This document shows positions 11,001-23,310 of a stretch of DNA of 64,000 bases, piece by piece. The translations under genes were made by a program, and so were the position numbers. The stretch lies in the NCBI GenBank assembly GCA_911728435.2, contig OU452207.1, forward strand, positions 18,563,682 to 18,627,681, read 5' to 3'. The notes beneath the pieces are model-generated. The model did not search any database and was not told where the DNA came from. It saw only the letters and a list, made by a program, of their open reading frames with translations. The stretch is from Apoderus coryli (lineage: Eukaryota > Arthropoda > Insecta > Coleoptera > Attelabidae). How positions within the stretch are numbered: position 1 is the stretch's first letter; each line of letters opens with the position of its first letter.

Positions 11001-13124
11001 TAGTTTTAAATTCTTAAAGAGAAAACAGCTTTTAGGTAGACACTTTACTTTTTAAATATAAATAACACAATTTTTTAAATAAACGCTCTAATTCGTTCTA
11101 AATTGCTTTTTATGCTTATTCTAATTTCTTTTTACTAATAAAATATAGTTTTAAATTCTTAGAGGGAAAACAGCCTTTTGGTACACACTTTACTTTTTAA
11201 ATATAAATAACACAATTTTTTAAATAAACGCTCTAATTCGTTCGAAATTGCTTTATTATGCTTATTCGAATATCTTTTTACTAATAAAATTTTGTTTTAA
11301 ATTCTTAGAGAGAAAACAGCTTTTTGGTAGACACTTTACTTTTTAAATATAAATAACACAATTTCTTAATTAAACGCTCTAATTCGTTATTAATTGCTTT
11401 TTTATGCTTATTCTAATTTCTTTTTACTAATAAAATTTAGTTTTAAATTCTTAAAGAGAAAACAGCTTTTTGGTAGACACTTTACTTTTTAAATCTAAAT
11501 ACCACAATTTCTTAATTAAACGCTCTAATTCGTTCTTAATTGCTTTTTTATGCTTATTCTAATTTCTTTTTACTAATAAAATTTAGTTTTAAATTCTTAA
11601 AGAGAAAACAGCTTTTTGGTAGACACTTTACTTTTTAAATATAAATAACACAATTTTTTAATTAAACGCTCTAATTCGTTCTTAATTGCTTTTTTATGCC
11701 TATTCTAATTTCTTTTTACTAATAAAATTTAGTTTTAAATTCTTAAAGAGAAAACAGCTTTTAGGTAGACACTTTACTTTTTAAATATAAATAACACAAT
11801 TTTTTAAATAAACGCTCTAATTCGTTCTAAATTGCTTTTTATGCTTATACTAATTTCTTTTTACTAATAAAATATAGTTTTAAATTCTTAGAGGGAAAAC
11901 AGCCTTTTGGTACACACTTTACTTTTTAAATCTAAATAACACAATTTTTTAAATAAACGCTGTAATTAGTTCTAAATTGCTTTTTTATGCTTAATCTAAT
12001 TTCTTTTTACTAATAAAATTTAGTTTTAAATTCTTAGAGGGAAAACAGCTTTTTGGTACACACTTTACTTTTTAAATATAAATAACACAATTTTTTAAAT
12101 AAACGCTCTAATTCGTTCTAAATTGCTTTTTTATGCTTATTCTAATTTCTTTTTACTAATAAAATTTAGTTTTAAATTAATAGAGGGAAAACAGCTTTTT
12201 GGTACACACTTTACTTTTTAAATATAAATAACACCATTTTTTAAATAAACGCTCTAATTCGTTCGAAATTGCTTTATTATGCTTATTCGAATATCTTTTT
12301 ACTAATAAAATTTAGTTTTAAATTCTTAGAGAGAAAACAGCTTTTTGGTAGACACTTTACTTTTTAAATCTAAATAACAAAATTTCTGACCTAAACGCTC
12401 TAAATCGTTCTAAATTGCTTTTTTGTGCTTATTCTAATTTCTTTTTACTAATAAAATTTAGTTTTAAATTCTTAGAGAGAAAACAGCTTTTTGGTAGACA
12501 CTTTACTTTTTAAATATAAATAACACAATTTTTTAAATAAACGCTCTAATTCGTTCTAAATTGCTTTTTATGCTTATTCTAATTTCTTTTTACTAATAAA
12601 ATATAGTTTTAAATTCTTAGAGGGAAAACAGCCTTTTGGTACACACTTTACTTTTTAAATCTAAATAACACAATTTTTTAAATAAACGCTGTAATTAGTT
12701 CTAAATTGCTTTTTTATGCTTAATCTAATTTCTTTTTACTAATAAAATTTAGTTTTAAATTCTTAGAGAGAAAACAGCTTTTTGGTAGACACTTTACTTT
12801 TTAAATATAAATAACACAATTTCTTAATTAAACGCTCTAATTCGTTCTTAATTGCTTTTTTATGCTTATTCTAATTTCTTTTTACTAATAAAATTTAGTT
12901 TTAAATTCTTAGAGAGAAAACAACTTTTTGGTAGACACTTTACTTTTTAAATATAAATAACACCATTTCTTAATTAAACGCTCTAATTCGTTATTAATTG
13001 CTTTTTTATGCTTATTCTAATTTCTTTTTACTAATAAAATTTAGTTTAAAATTCTTAAAGAGAAAACAGCTTTTTGGTAGACACTTTACTTTTTAAATCT
13101 AAATAACAAAATTTCTGACCTAAA
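8021..13124 (+). repeat. HOR-1 complete unit, 35 monomers, 5,104 bp
   Basis: The order is D-N-C-D-E-F-D-K-C-E-A-C-F-E-X-E-F-D-K-C-E-A-C-F-E-I-A-B-N-C-D-A-B-E-F. The GACCTAAA-marked monomers at 8,021, 8,459, 8,896, 10,500 and 12,396 recur at exactly +5,104 bp (13,125, 13,563, 14,000, 15,604, 17,500), as does the X chimera (10,063 and 15,167). The unit holds an older internal repeat: monomers 7-17 and 18-28 both begin D-K-C-E-A-C-F-E, 1,604 bp apart. Mean monomer length is 145.8 bp, because several A and F copies have 145 bp. Confidence 0.9.
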
Positions 13125-16100
13125 CGCTCTAAATCGTTCTAAATTGCTTTTTTGTGCTTATTCTAATTTCTTTTTACTAATAAAATTTAGTTTTAAATTC
13201 TTAGAGAGAAAACAGCTTTTTGGTAGACACTTTACTTTTTAAATATAAATAACACAATTTTTTAAATAAACGCTCTAATTCGTTCTAAATTGCTTTTTTA
13301 TGCTTAATCTAATTTCTTTTTACTAATAAAATTTAGTTTTAAATTAATAGAGGGAAAACAGCTTTTTGGTACACACTTTACTTTTTAAATATAAATAACA
13401 CCATTTTTTAAATAAACGCTCTAATTCGTTCGAAATTGCTTTATTATGCTTATTCGAATATCTTTTTACTAATAAAATTTAGTTTTAAATTCTTAGAGAG
13501 AAAACAGCTTTTTGGTAGACACTTTACTTTTTAAATCTAAATAACAAAATTTCTGACCTAAACGCTCTAAATCGTTCTAAATTGCTTTTTTGTGCTTATT
13601 CTAATTTCTTTTTACTAATAAAATTTAGTTTTAAATTCTTAGAGAGAAAACAGCTTTTTGGTAGACACTTTACTTTTTAAATCTAAATAACACAATTTCT
13701 TAATTAAACGCTCTAATTCGTTCTTAATTGCTTTTTTATGCTTATTCTAATTTCTTTTTACTAATAAAATTTAGTTTTAAATTCTAAGAGAGAAAACAGC
13801 TTTTTGGTAGACACTTTACTTTTTAAATATAAATAACACCATTTCTTAATTAAACGCTCTAATTCGTTATTAATTGCTTTTTTATGCTTATTCTAATTTC
13901 TTTTACTAATAAAATTTAGTTTAAAATTCTTAAAGAGAAAACAGCTTTTTGGTAGACACTTTACTTTTTAAATCTAAATAACAAAATTTCTGACCTAAAC
14001 GCTCTAAATCGTTCTAAATTGCTTTTTTGTGCTTATTCTAATTTCTTTTTACTAATAAAATTTAGTTTTAAATTCTTAGAGAGAAAACAGCTTTTTGGTA
14101 GACACTTTACTTTTTAAATATAAATAACACAATTTCTTAATTAAACGCTCTAATTCGTTCTAAATTGCTTTTTTATGCTTAATCTAATTTCTTTTTACTA
14201 ATAAAATTTAGTTTTAAATTCTTAGAGGGAAAACAGCTTTTTGGTACACACTTTACTTTTTAAATATAAATAACACCATTTTTTAAATAAACGCTCTAAT
14301 TCGTTCGAAATTGCTTTATTATGCTTATTCGAATATCTTTTTACTAATAAAATTTAGTTTTAAATTCTTAGAGAGAAAACAGCTTTTTGGTAGACACTTT
14401 ACTTTTTAAATATAAATAACACAATTTCTTAATTAAACGCTCTAATTCGTTCTTAATTGCTTTTTTATGCTTATTCTAATTTCTTTTTACTAAAAAAATT
14501 TAGTTTTAAATTCTTAAAGAGAAAACAGCTTTTAGGTAGACACTTTACTTTTTAAATATAAATAACACAATTTTTTAAATAAACGCTCTAATTCGTTCTA
14601 AATTGCTTTTTATGCTTATTCTAATTTCTTTTTACTAATAAAATATAGTTTTAAATTCTTAGAGGGAAAACAGCCTTTTGGTACACACTTTACTTTTTAA
14701 ATATAAATAACACAATTTTTTAAATAAACGCTCTAATTCGTTCGAAATTGCTTTATTGTGCTTATTCGAATATCTTTTTACTAATAAAATTTTGTTTTAA
14801 ATTCTTAGAGAGAAAACAGCTTTTTGGTAGACACTTTACTTTTTAAATATAAATAACACAATTTCTTAATTAAACGCTCTAATTCGTTCTTAATTGCTTT
14901 TTTATGCTTATTCTAATTTCTTTTTACTAATAAAATTTAGTTTTAAATTCTTAAAGAGAAAACAGCTTTTTGGTAGACACTTTACTTTTTAAATCTAAAT
15001 ACCACAATTTCTTAATTAAACGCTCTAATTCGTTCTTAATTGCTTTTTTATGCTTATTCTAATTTCTTTTTACTAATAAAATTTAGTTTTAAATTCTTAG
15101 AGAGAAAACAGCTTTTTGGTAGACACTTTACTTTTTAAATATAAATAACACAATTTCTTAATTAAACGCTCTAATTCGTTCTTAATTGCTTTATTATGCT
15201 TATTCGAATATCTTTTTACTAATAAAATTTAGTTTTAAATTCTTAGAGAGAAAACAGCTTTTTGGTAGACACTTTACTTTTTAAATATAAATAACACAAT
15301 TTCTTAATTAAACGCTCTAATTCGTTCTTAATTGCTTTTTTATGCTTATTCTAATTTCTTTTTACTAATAAAATTTAGTTTTAAATTCTAAGAGAGAAAA
15401 CAGCTTTTTGGTAGACACTTTACTTTTTAAATATAAATAACACCATTTCTTAATTAAACGCTCTAATTCGTTATTAATTGCTTTTTTATGCTTATTCTAA
15501 TTTCTTTTACTAATAAAATTTAGTTTAAAATTCTTAAAGAGAAAACAGCTTTTTGGTAGACACTTTACTTTTTAAATCTAAATAACAAAATTTCTGACCT
15601 AAACGCTCTAAATCGTTCTAAATTGCTTTTTTGTGCTTATTCTAATTTCTTTTTACTAATAAAATTTAGTTTTAAATTCTTAGAGAGAAAACAGCTTTTT
15701 GGTAGACACTTTACTTTTTAAATATAAATAACACAATTTTTTAAATAAACGCTCTAATTCGTTCTAAATTGCTTTTTTATGCTTAATCTAATTTCTTTTT
15801 ACTAATAAAATTTAGTTTTAAATTCTTAGAGGGAAAACAGCTTTTTGGTACACACTTTACTTTTTAAATATAAATAACACCATTTTTTAAATAAACGCTC
15901 TAATTCGTTCGAAATTGCTTTATTATGCTTATTCGAATATCTTTTTACTAATAAAATTTAGTTTTAAATTCTTAGAGAGAAAACAGCTTTTTGGTAGACA
16001 CTTTACTTTTTAAATATAAATAACACAATTTCTTAATTAAACGCTCTAATTCGTTCTTAATTGCTTTTTTATGCTTATTCTAATTTCTTTTTACTAAAAA

Positions 16101-17499
16101 AATTTAGTTTTAAATTCTTAAAGAGAAAACAGCTTTTAGGTAGACACTTTACTTTTTAAATATAAATAACACAATTTTTTAAATAAACGCTCTAATTCGT
16201 TCTAAATTGCTTTTTATGCTTATTCTAATTTCTTTTTACTAATAAAATATAGTTTTAAATTCTTAGAGGGAAAACAGCCTTTTGGTACACACTTTACTTT
16301 TTAAATATAAATAACACAATTTTTTAAATAAACGCTCTAATTCGTTCGAAATTGCTTTATTGTGCTTATTCGAATATCTTTTTACTAATAAAATTTTGTT
16401 TTAAATTCTTAGAGAGAAAACAGCTTTTTGGTAGACACTTTACTTTTTAAATATAAATAACACAATTTCTTAATTAAACGCTCTAATTCGTTATTAATTG
16501 CTTTTTTATGCTTATTCTAATTTCTTTTTACTAATAAAATTTAGTTTTAAATTCTTAAAGAGAAAACAGCTTTTTGGTAGACACTTTACTTTTTAAATCT
16601 AAATACCACAATTTCTTAATTAAACGCTCTAATTCGTTCTTAATTGCTTTTTTATGCTTATTCTAATTTCTTTTTACTAATAAAATTTAGTTTTAAATTC
16701 TTAAAGAGAAAACAGCTTTTTGGTAGACACTTTACTTTTTAAATATAAATAACACAATTTTTTAATTAAACGCTCTAATTCGTTCTTAATTGCTTTTTTA
16801 TGCCTATTCTAATTTCTTTTTACTAATAAAATTTAGTTTTAAATTCTTAAAGAGAAAACAGCTTTTAGGTAGACACTTTACTTTTTAAATATAAATAACA
16901 CAATTTTTTAAATAAACGCTCTAATTCGTTCTAAATTGCTTTTTATGCTTATACTAATTTCTTTTTACTAATAAAATATAGTTTTAAATTCTTAGAGGGA
17001 AAACAGCCTTTTGGTACACACTTTACTTTTTAAATCTAAATAACACAATTTTTTAAATAAACGCTGTAATTAGTTCTAAATTGCTTTTTTATGCTTAATC
17101 TAATTTCTTTTTACTAATAAAATTTAGTTTTAAATTCTTAGAGGGAAAACAGCTTTTTGGTACACACTTTACTTTTTAAATATAAATAACACAATTTTTT
17201 AAATAAACGCTCTAATTCGTTCTAAATTGCTTTTTTATGCTTAATCTAATTTCTTTTTACTAATAAAATTTAGTTTTAAATTAATAGAGGGAAAACAGCT
17301 TTTTGGTACACACTTTACTTTTTAAATATAAATAACACCATTTTTTAAATAAACGCTCTAATTCGTTCGAAATTGCTTTATTATGCTTATTCGAATATCT
17401 TTTTACTAATAAAATTTAGTTTTAAATTCTTAGAGAGAAAACAGCTTTTTGGTAGACACTTTACTTTTTAAATCTAAATAACAAAATTTCTGACCTAAA
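13125..17499 (+). repeat. HOR-1 copy 2, first 30 monomers
   Basis: This copy follows the unit at 8,021 monomer for monomer for 4,375 bp. Small differences are seen: K in place of N at the second place (GCTTAATC), E in place of F at about 14,870, GGTAGACAC in place of GGTAGAAAC near 15,410, and CTAATTCGTTC in place of CTAATTAGTTC near 15,750. At the D monomer at 17,500 the order changes from the expected D-A-B-E-F to D-E-F-D. Confidence 0.86.
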
Positions 17500-20400
17500 C
17501 GCTCTAATTCGTTCTAAATTGCTTTTTTGTGCTTATTCTAATTTCTTTTTACTAATAAAATTTAGTTTTAAATTCTTAGAGAGAAAACAGCTTTTTGGTA
17601 GACACTTTACTTTTTAAATATAAATAACACAATTTCTTAATTAAACGCTCTAATTCGTTCTTAATTGCTTTTTTATGCTTATTCTAATTTCTTTTTACTA
17701 ATAAAATTTAGTTTTAAATTCTAAGAGAGAAAACAGCTTTTTGGTAGACACTTTACTTTTTAAATATAAATAACACCATTTCTTAATTAAACGCTCTAAT
17801 TCGTTATTAATTGCTTTTTTATGCTTATTCTAATTTCTTTTACTAATAAAATTTAGTTTAAAATTCTTAAAGAGAAAACAGCTTTTTGGTAGACACTTTA
17901 CTTTTTAAATCTAAATAACAAAATTTCTGACCTAAACGCTCTAAATCGTTCTAAATTGCTTTTTTGTGCTTATTCTAATTTCTTTTTACTAATAAAATTT
18001 AGTTTTAAATTCTTAGAGAGAAAACAGCTTTTTGGTAGACACTTTACTTTTTAAATATAAATAACACAATTTCTTAATTAAACGCTCTAATTCGTTCTAA
18101 ATTGCTTTTTTATGCTTAATCTAATTTCTTTTTACTAATAAAATTTAGTTTTAAATTCTTAGAGGGAAAACAGCTTTTTGGTACACACTTTACTTTTTAA
18201 ATATAAATAACACCATTTTTTAAATAAACGCTCTAATTCGTTCGAAATTGCTTTATTATGCTTATTCGAATATCTTTTTACTAATAAAATTTAGTTTTAA
18301 ATTCTTAGAGAGAAAACAGCTTTTTGGTAGACACTTTACTTTTTAAATATAAATAACACAATTTCTTAATTAAACGCTCTAATTCGTTCTTAATTGCTTT
18401 TTTATGCTTATTCTAATTTCTTTTTACTAAAAAAATTTAGTTTTAAATTCTTAAAGAGAAAACAGCTTTTAGGTAGACACTTTACTTTTTAAATATAAAT
18501 AACACAATTTTTTAAATAAACGCTCTAATTCGTTCTAAATTGCTTTTTATGCTTATTCTAATTTCTTTTTACTAATAAAATATAGTTTTAAATTCTTAGA
18601 GGGAAAACAGCCTTTTGGTACACACTTTACTTTTTAAATATAAATAACACAATTTTTTAAATAAACGCTCTAATTCGTTCGAAATTGCTTTATTGTGCTT
18701 ATTCGAATATCTTTTTACTAATAAAATTTTGTTTTAAATTCTTAGAGAGAAAACAGCTTTTTGGTAGACACTTTACTTTTTAAATATAAATAACACAATT
18801 TCTTAATTAAACGCTCTAATTCGTTATTAATTGCTTTTTTATGCTTATTCTAATTTCTTTTTACTAATAAAATTTAGTTTTAAATTCTTAAAGAGAAAAC
18901 AGCTTTTTGGTAGACACTTTACTTTTTAAATCTAAATACCACAATTTCTTAATTAAACGCTCTAATTCGTTCTTAATTGCTTTTTTATGCTTATTCTAAT
19001 TTCTTTTTACTAATAGAATTTAGTTTTAAATTCTTAAAGAGAAAACAGCTTTTTGGTAGACACTTTACTTTTTAAATATAAATAACACAATTTTTTAATT
19101 AAACGCTCTAATTCGTTCTTAATTGCTTTATTATGCTTATTCGAATATCTTTTTACTAATAAAATTTAGTTTTAAATTCTTAGAGAGAAAACAGCTTTTT
19201 GGTAGACACTTTACTTTTTAAATCTAAATAACAAAATTTCTGACCTAAACGCTCTAAATCGTTCTAAATTGCTTTTTTGTGCTTATTCTAATTTCTTTTT
19301 ACTAATAAAATTTAGTTTTAAATTCTTAGAGAGAAAACAGCTTTTTGGTAGACACTTTACTTTTTAAATATAAATAACACAATTTCTTAATTAAACGCTC
19401 TAATTCGTTCTTAATTGCTTTTTTATGCTTATTCTAATTTCTTTTTACTAATAAAATTTAGTTTTAAATTCTAAGAGAGAAAACAGCTTTTTGGTAGACA
19501 CTTTACTTTTTAAATATAAATAACACCATTTCTTAATTAAACGCTCTAATTCGTTATTAATTGCTTTTTTATGCTTATTCTAATTTCTTTTACTAATAAA
19601 ATTTAGTTTAAAATTCTTAAAGAGAAAACAGCTTTTTGGTAGACACTTTACTTTTTAAATCTAAATAACAAAATTTCTGACCTAAACGCTCTAAATCGTT
19701 CTAAATTGCTTTTTTGTGCTTATTCTAATTTCTTTTTACTAATAAAATTTAGTTTTAAATTCTTAGAGAGAAAACAGCTTTTTGGTAGACACTTTACTTT
19801 TTAAATATAAATAACACAATTTTTTAAATAAACGCTCTAATTCGTTCTAAATTGCTTTTTTTTGCTTAATCTAATTTCTTTTTACTAATAAAATTTAGTT
19901 TTAAATTCTTAGAGGGAAAACAGCTTTTTGGTACACACTTTACTTTTTAAATATAAATAACACCATTTTTTAAATAAACGCTCTAATTCGTTCGAAATTG
20001 CTTTATTATGCTTATTCGAATATCTTTTTACTAATAAAATTTAGTTTTAAATTCTTAGAGAGAAAACAGCTTTTTGGTAGACACTTTACTTTTTAAATAT
20101 AAATAACACAATTTCTTAATTAAACGCTCTAATTCGTTCTTAATTGCTTTTTTATGCTTATTCTAATTTCTTTTTACTAAAAAAATTTAGTTTTAAATTC
20201 TTAAAGAGAAAACAGCTTTTAGGTAGACACTTTACTTTTTAAATATAAATAACACAATTTTTTAAATAAACGCTCTAATTCGTTCTAAATTGCTTTTTAT
20301 GCTTATTCTAATTTCTTTTTACTAATAAAATATAGTTTTAAATTCTTAGAGGGAAAACAGCCTTTTGGTACACACTTTACTTTTTAAATATAAATAACAC

Positions 20401-20684
20401 AATTTTTTAAATAAACGCTCTAATTCGTTCGAAATTGCTTTATTGTGCTTATTCGAATATCTTTTTACTAATAAAATTTTGTTTTAAATTCTTAGAGAGA
20501 AAACAGCTTTTTGGTAGACACTTTACTTTTTAAATATAAATAACACAATTTCTTAATTAAACGCTCTAATTCGTTATTAATTGCTTTTTTATGCTTATTC
20601 TAATTTCTTTTTACTAATAAAATTTAGTTTTAAATTCTTAAAGAGAAAACAGCTTTTTGGTAGACACTTTACTTTTTAAATCTA
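17500..20684 (+). repeat. Rearranged HOR-1 copy
   Basis: The monomer at 17,500 has the D tail upstream but CTCTAATTCG in its head and GTGC later, then continues E-F-D as after 13,563. This fuses place 31 of one unit to place 4 of the next, losing 8 monomers. At 19,104 the X chimera ends in the GACCTAAA tail and goes straight to D-E-F-D, so the E-F pair expected after X is missing. From 19,687 the order D-K-C-E-A-C-F returns. Confidence 0.78.
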
Positions 20685-23310
20685 AATACCACAATTTCTT
20701 AATTAAACGCTCTAATTCGTTCTTAATTGCTTTTTTATGCTTATTCTAATTTCTTTTTACTAATAGAATTTAGTTTTAAATTCTTAAAGAGAAAACAGCT
20801 TTTTGGTAGACACTTTACTTTTTAAATATAAATAACACAATTTTTTAATTAAACGCTCTAATTCGTTCTTAATTGCTTTTTTATGCCTATTCTAATTTCT
20901 TTTTACTAATAAAATTTAGTTTTAAATTCTTAAAGAGAAAACAGCTTTTAGGTAGACACTTTACTTTTTAAATATAAATAACACAATTTTTTAAATAAAC
21001 GCTCTAATTCGTTCTAAATTGCTTTTTATGCTTATACTAATTTCTTTTTACTAATAAAATATAGTTTTAAATTCTTAGAGGGAAAACAGCCTTTTGGTAC
21101 ACACTTTACTTTTTAAATCTAAATAACACAATTTTTTAAATAAACCCTGTAATTAGTTCTAAATTGCTTTTTTATGCTTAATCTAATTTCATTTTACTAA
21201 TAAAATTTAGTTTTAAATTCTTAGAGGGAAAACAGCTTTTTGGTACACACTTTACTTTTTAAATATAAATAACACCATTTTTTAAATAAACGCTCTAATT
21301 CGTTCGAAATTGCTTTATTATGCTTATTCGAATATCTTTTTACTAATAAAATTTAGTTTTAAATTCTTAGAGAGAAAACAGCTTTTTGGTAGACACTTTA
21401 CTTTTTAAATATAAATAACACAATTTCTTAATTAAACGCTCTAATTCGTTCTTAATTGCTTTTTTATGCTTATTCTAATTTCTTTTTACTAAAAAAATTT
21501 AGTTTTAAATTCTTAAAGAGAAAACAGCTTTTTGGTAGACACGTTACTTTATAAATATAAATAACACAATTTTTTAATTAAACGCTCTAATTCGTTCTTA
21601 ATTGCTTTTTTATGCTTATTCTAATTTCTTTTTACTAATAAAATTTAGTTTTAAATTCTTAGAGGGAAAACAGCTTTTTGGTACACACTTTACTTTTTAA
21701 ATATAAATAACACAATTTTTTAAATAAACGCTCTAATTCGTTCGAAATAGCTTTATTGTGCTTATTCGAATATCTTTTTACTAATAAAATTTTGTTTTAA
21801 ATTCTTAGAGAGAAAACAGCTTTTTGGTAGACACTTTACTTTTTAAATATAAATAACACAATTTCTTAATTAAACGCTCTAATTCGTTATTAATTGCTTT
21901 TTTATGCTTATTCTAATTTCTTTTTACTAATAAAATTTAGTTTTAAATTCTTAAAGAGAAAACAGCTTTTTGGTAGACACTTTACTTTTTAAATCTAAAT
22001 ACCACAATTTCTTAATTAAACGCTCTAATTCGTTCTTAATTGCTTTTTTATGCTTATTCTAATTTCTTTTTACTAATAAAATTTAGTTTTAAATTCTTAA
22101 AGAGAAAACAGCTTTTTGGTAGACACTTTACTTTTTAAATATAAATAACACAATTTTTTAATTAAACGCTCTAATTCGTTCTTAATTGCTTTTTTATGCC
22201 TATTCTAATTTCTTTTTACTAATAAAATTTAGTTTTAAATTCTTAAAGAGAAAACAGCTTTTAGGTAGAAACTTTACTTTTTAAATATAAATAACACAAT
22301 TTTTTAAATAAACGCTCTAATTAGTTCTAAATTGCTTTTTTATGCTTAATCTAATTTCTTTTTACTAATAAAATTTAGTTTTAAATTCTTAGAGAGAAAA
22401 CAGCTTTTTGGTAGACACTTTACTTTTTAAATATAAATAACACAATTTCTTAATTAAACGCTCTAATTTGTTCTTAATTGCTTTTTTATGCTTATTCTAA
22501 TTTCTTTTTACTAATAAAATTTAGTTTTAAATTCTTAGAGAGAAAACAACTTTTTGGTAGACACTTTACTTTTTAAATATAAATAACACCATTTCTTAAT
22601 TAAACCCTCTAATTCGTTATTAATTGCTTTTTTATGCTTATTCTAATTTCTTTTTACTAATAAAATTTAGTTTAAAATTCTTAAAGAGAAAACAGCTTTT
22701 TGGTAGACACTTTACTTTTTAAATCTAAATAACAAAATTTCTGACCTAAACGCTCTAAATCGTTCTAAATTGCTTTTTTGTGCTTATTCTAATTTCTTTT
22801 TACTAATAAAATTTAGTTTTAAATTCTTAGAGAGAAAACAGCTTTTTTGTAGACACTTTACTTTTTAAATATAAATAACACAATTTCTTAATAAAACGCT
22901 CTAATTCGTTCTTAATTGCTTTTTTATGCTTATTCTAATTTCTTTTTACTAATAAAATTTAGTTTTAAATTCTAAGAGAGAAAACAGCTTTTTGGTAGAC
23001 ACTTTACTTTTTAAATATAAATAACACCATTTCTTAATTAAACGCTCTAATTCGTTATTAATTGCTTTTTTATGCTTATTCTAATTTCTTTTACTAATAA
23101 AATTTAGTTTAAAATTCTTAAAGAGAAAACAGCTTTTAGGTAGACACTTTACTTTTTAAATCTACATAACAAAATTTCTGACCTAAACGCTCTAAATCGT
23201 TCTAAATTGCTTTTTTGTGCTTATTCTAATTTCTTTTTACTAATAAAATTTAGTTTTAAATTCTTAGAGAGAAAACAGCTTTTTGGTAGACACTTTACTT
23301 TTTATATATA
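20685..23310 (+). repeat. 2,626-bp tandem duplication, left unit (18 monomers)
   Basis: Rare variants recur at exactly +2,626 bp: AATACCAC (20,685), TAATAGAATT (20,761), the GCCTATTC monomer (20,885), CTTATACTAA (21,031), ACACGTTACTTTAT (about 21,539), AATTTGTTC (22,465), the D monomers at 22,751 and 23,188, and TTTTTATATATA (23,299). The last two D monomers are 437 bp apart in both units. The monomer order is essentially I-A-B-C-E-E-C-F-E-I-K-E-F-D-E-F-D with a partial E at each end. Confidence 0.9.
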
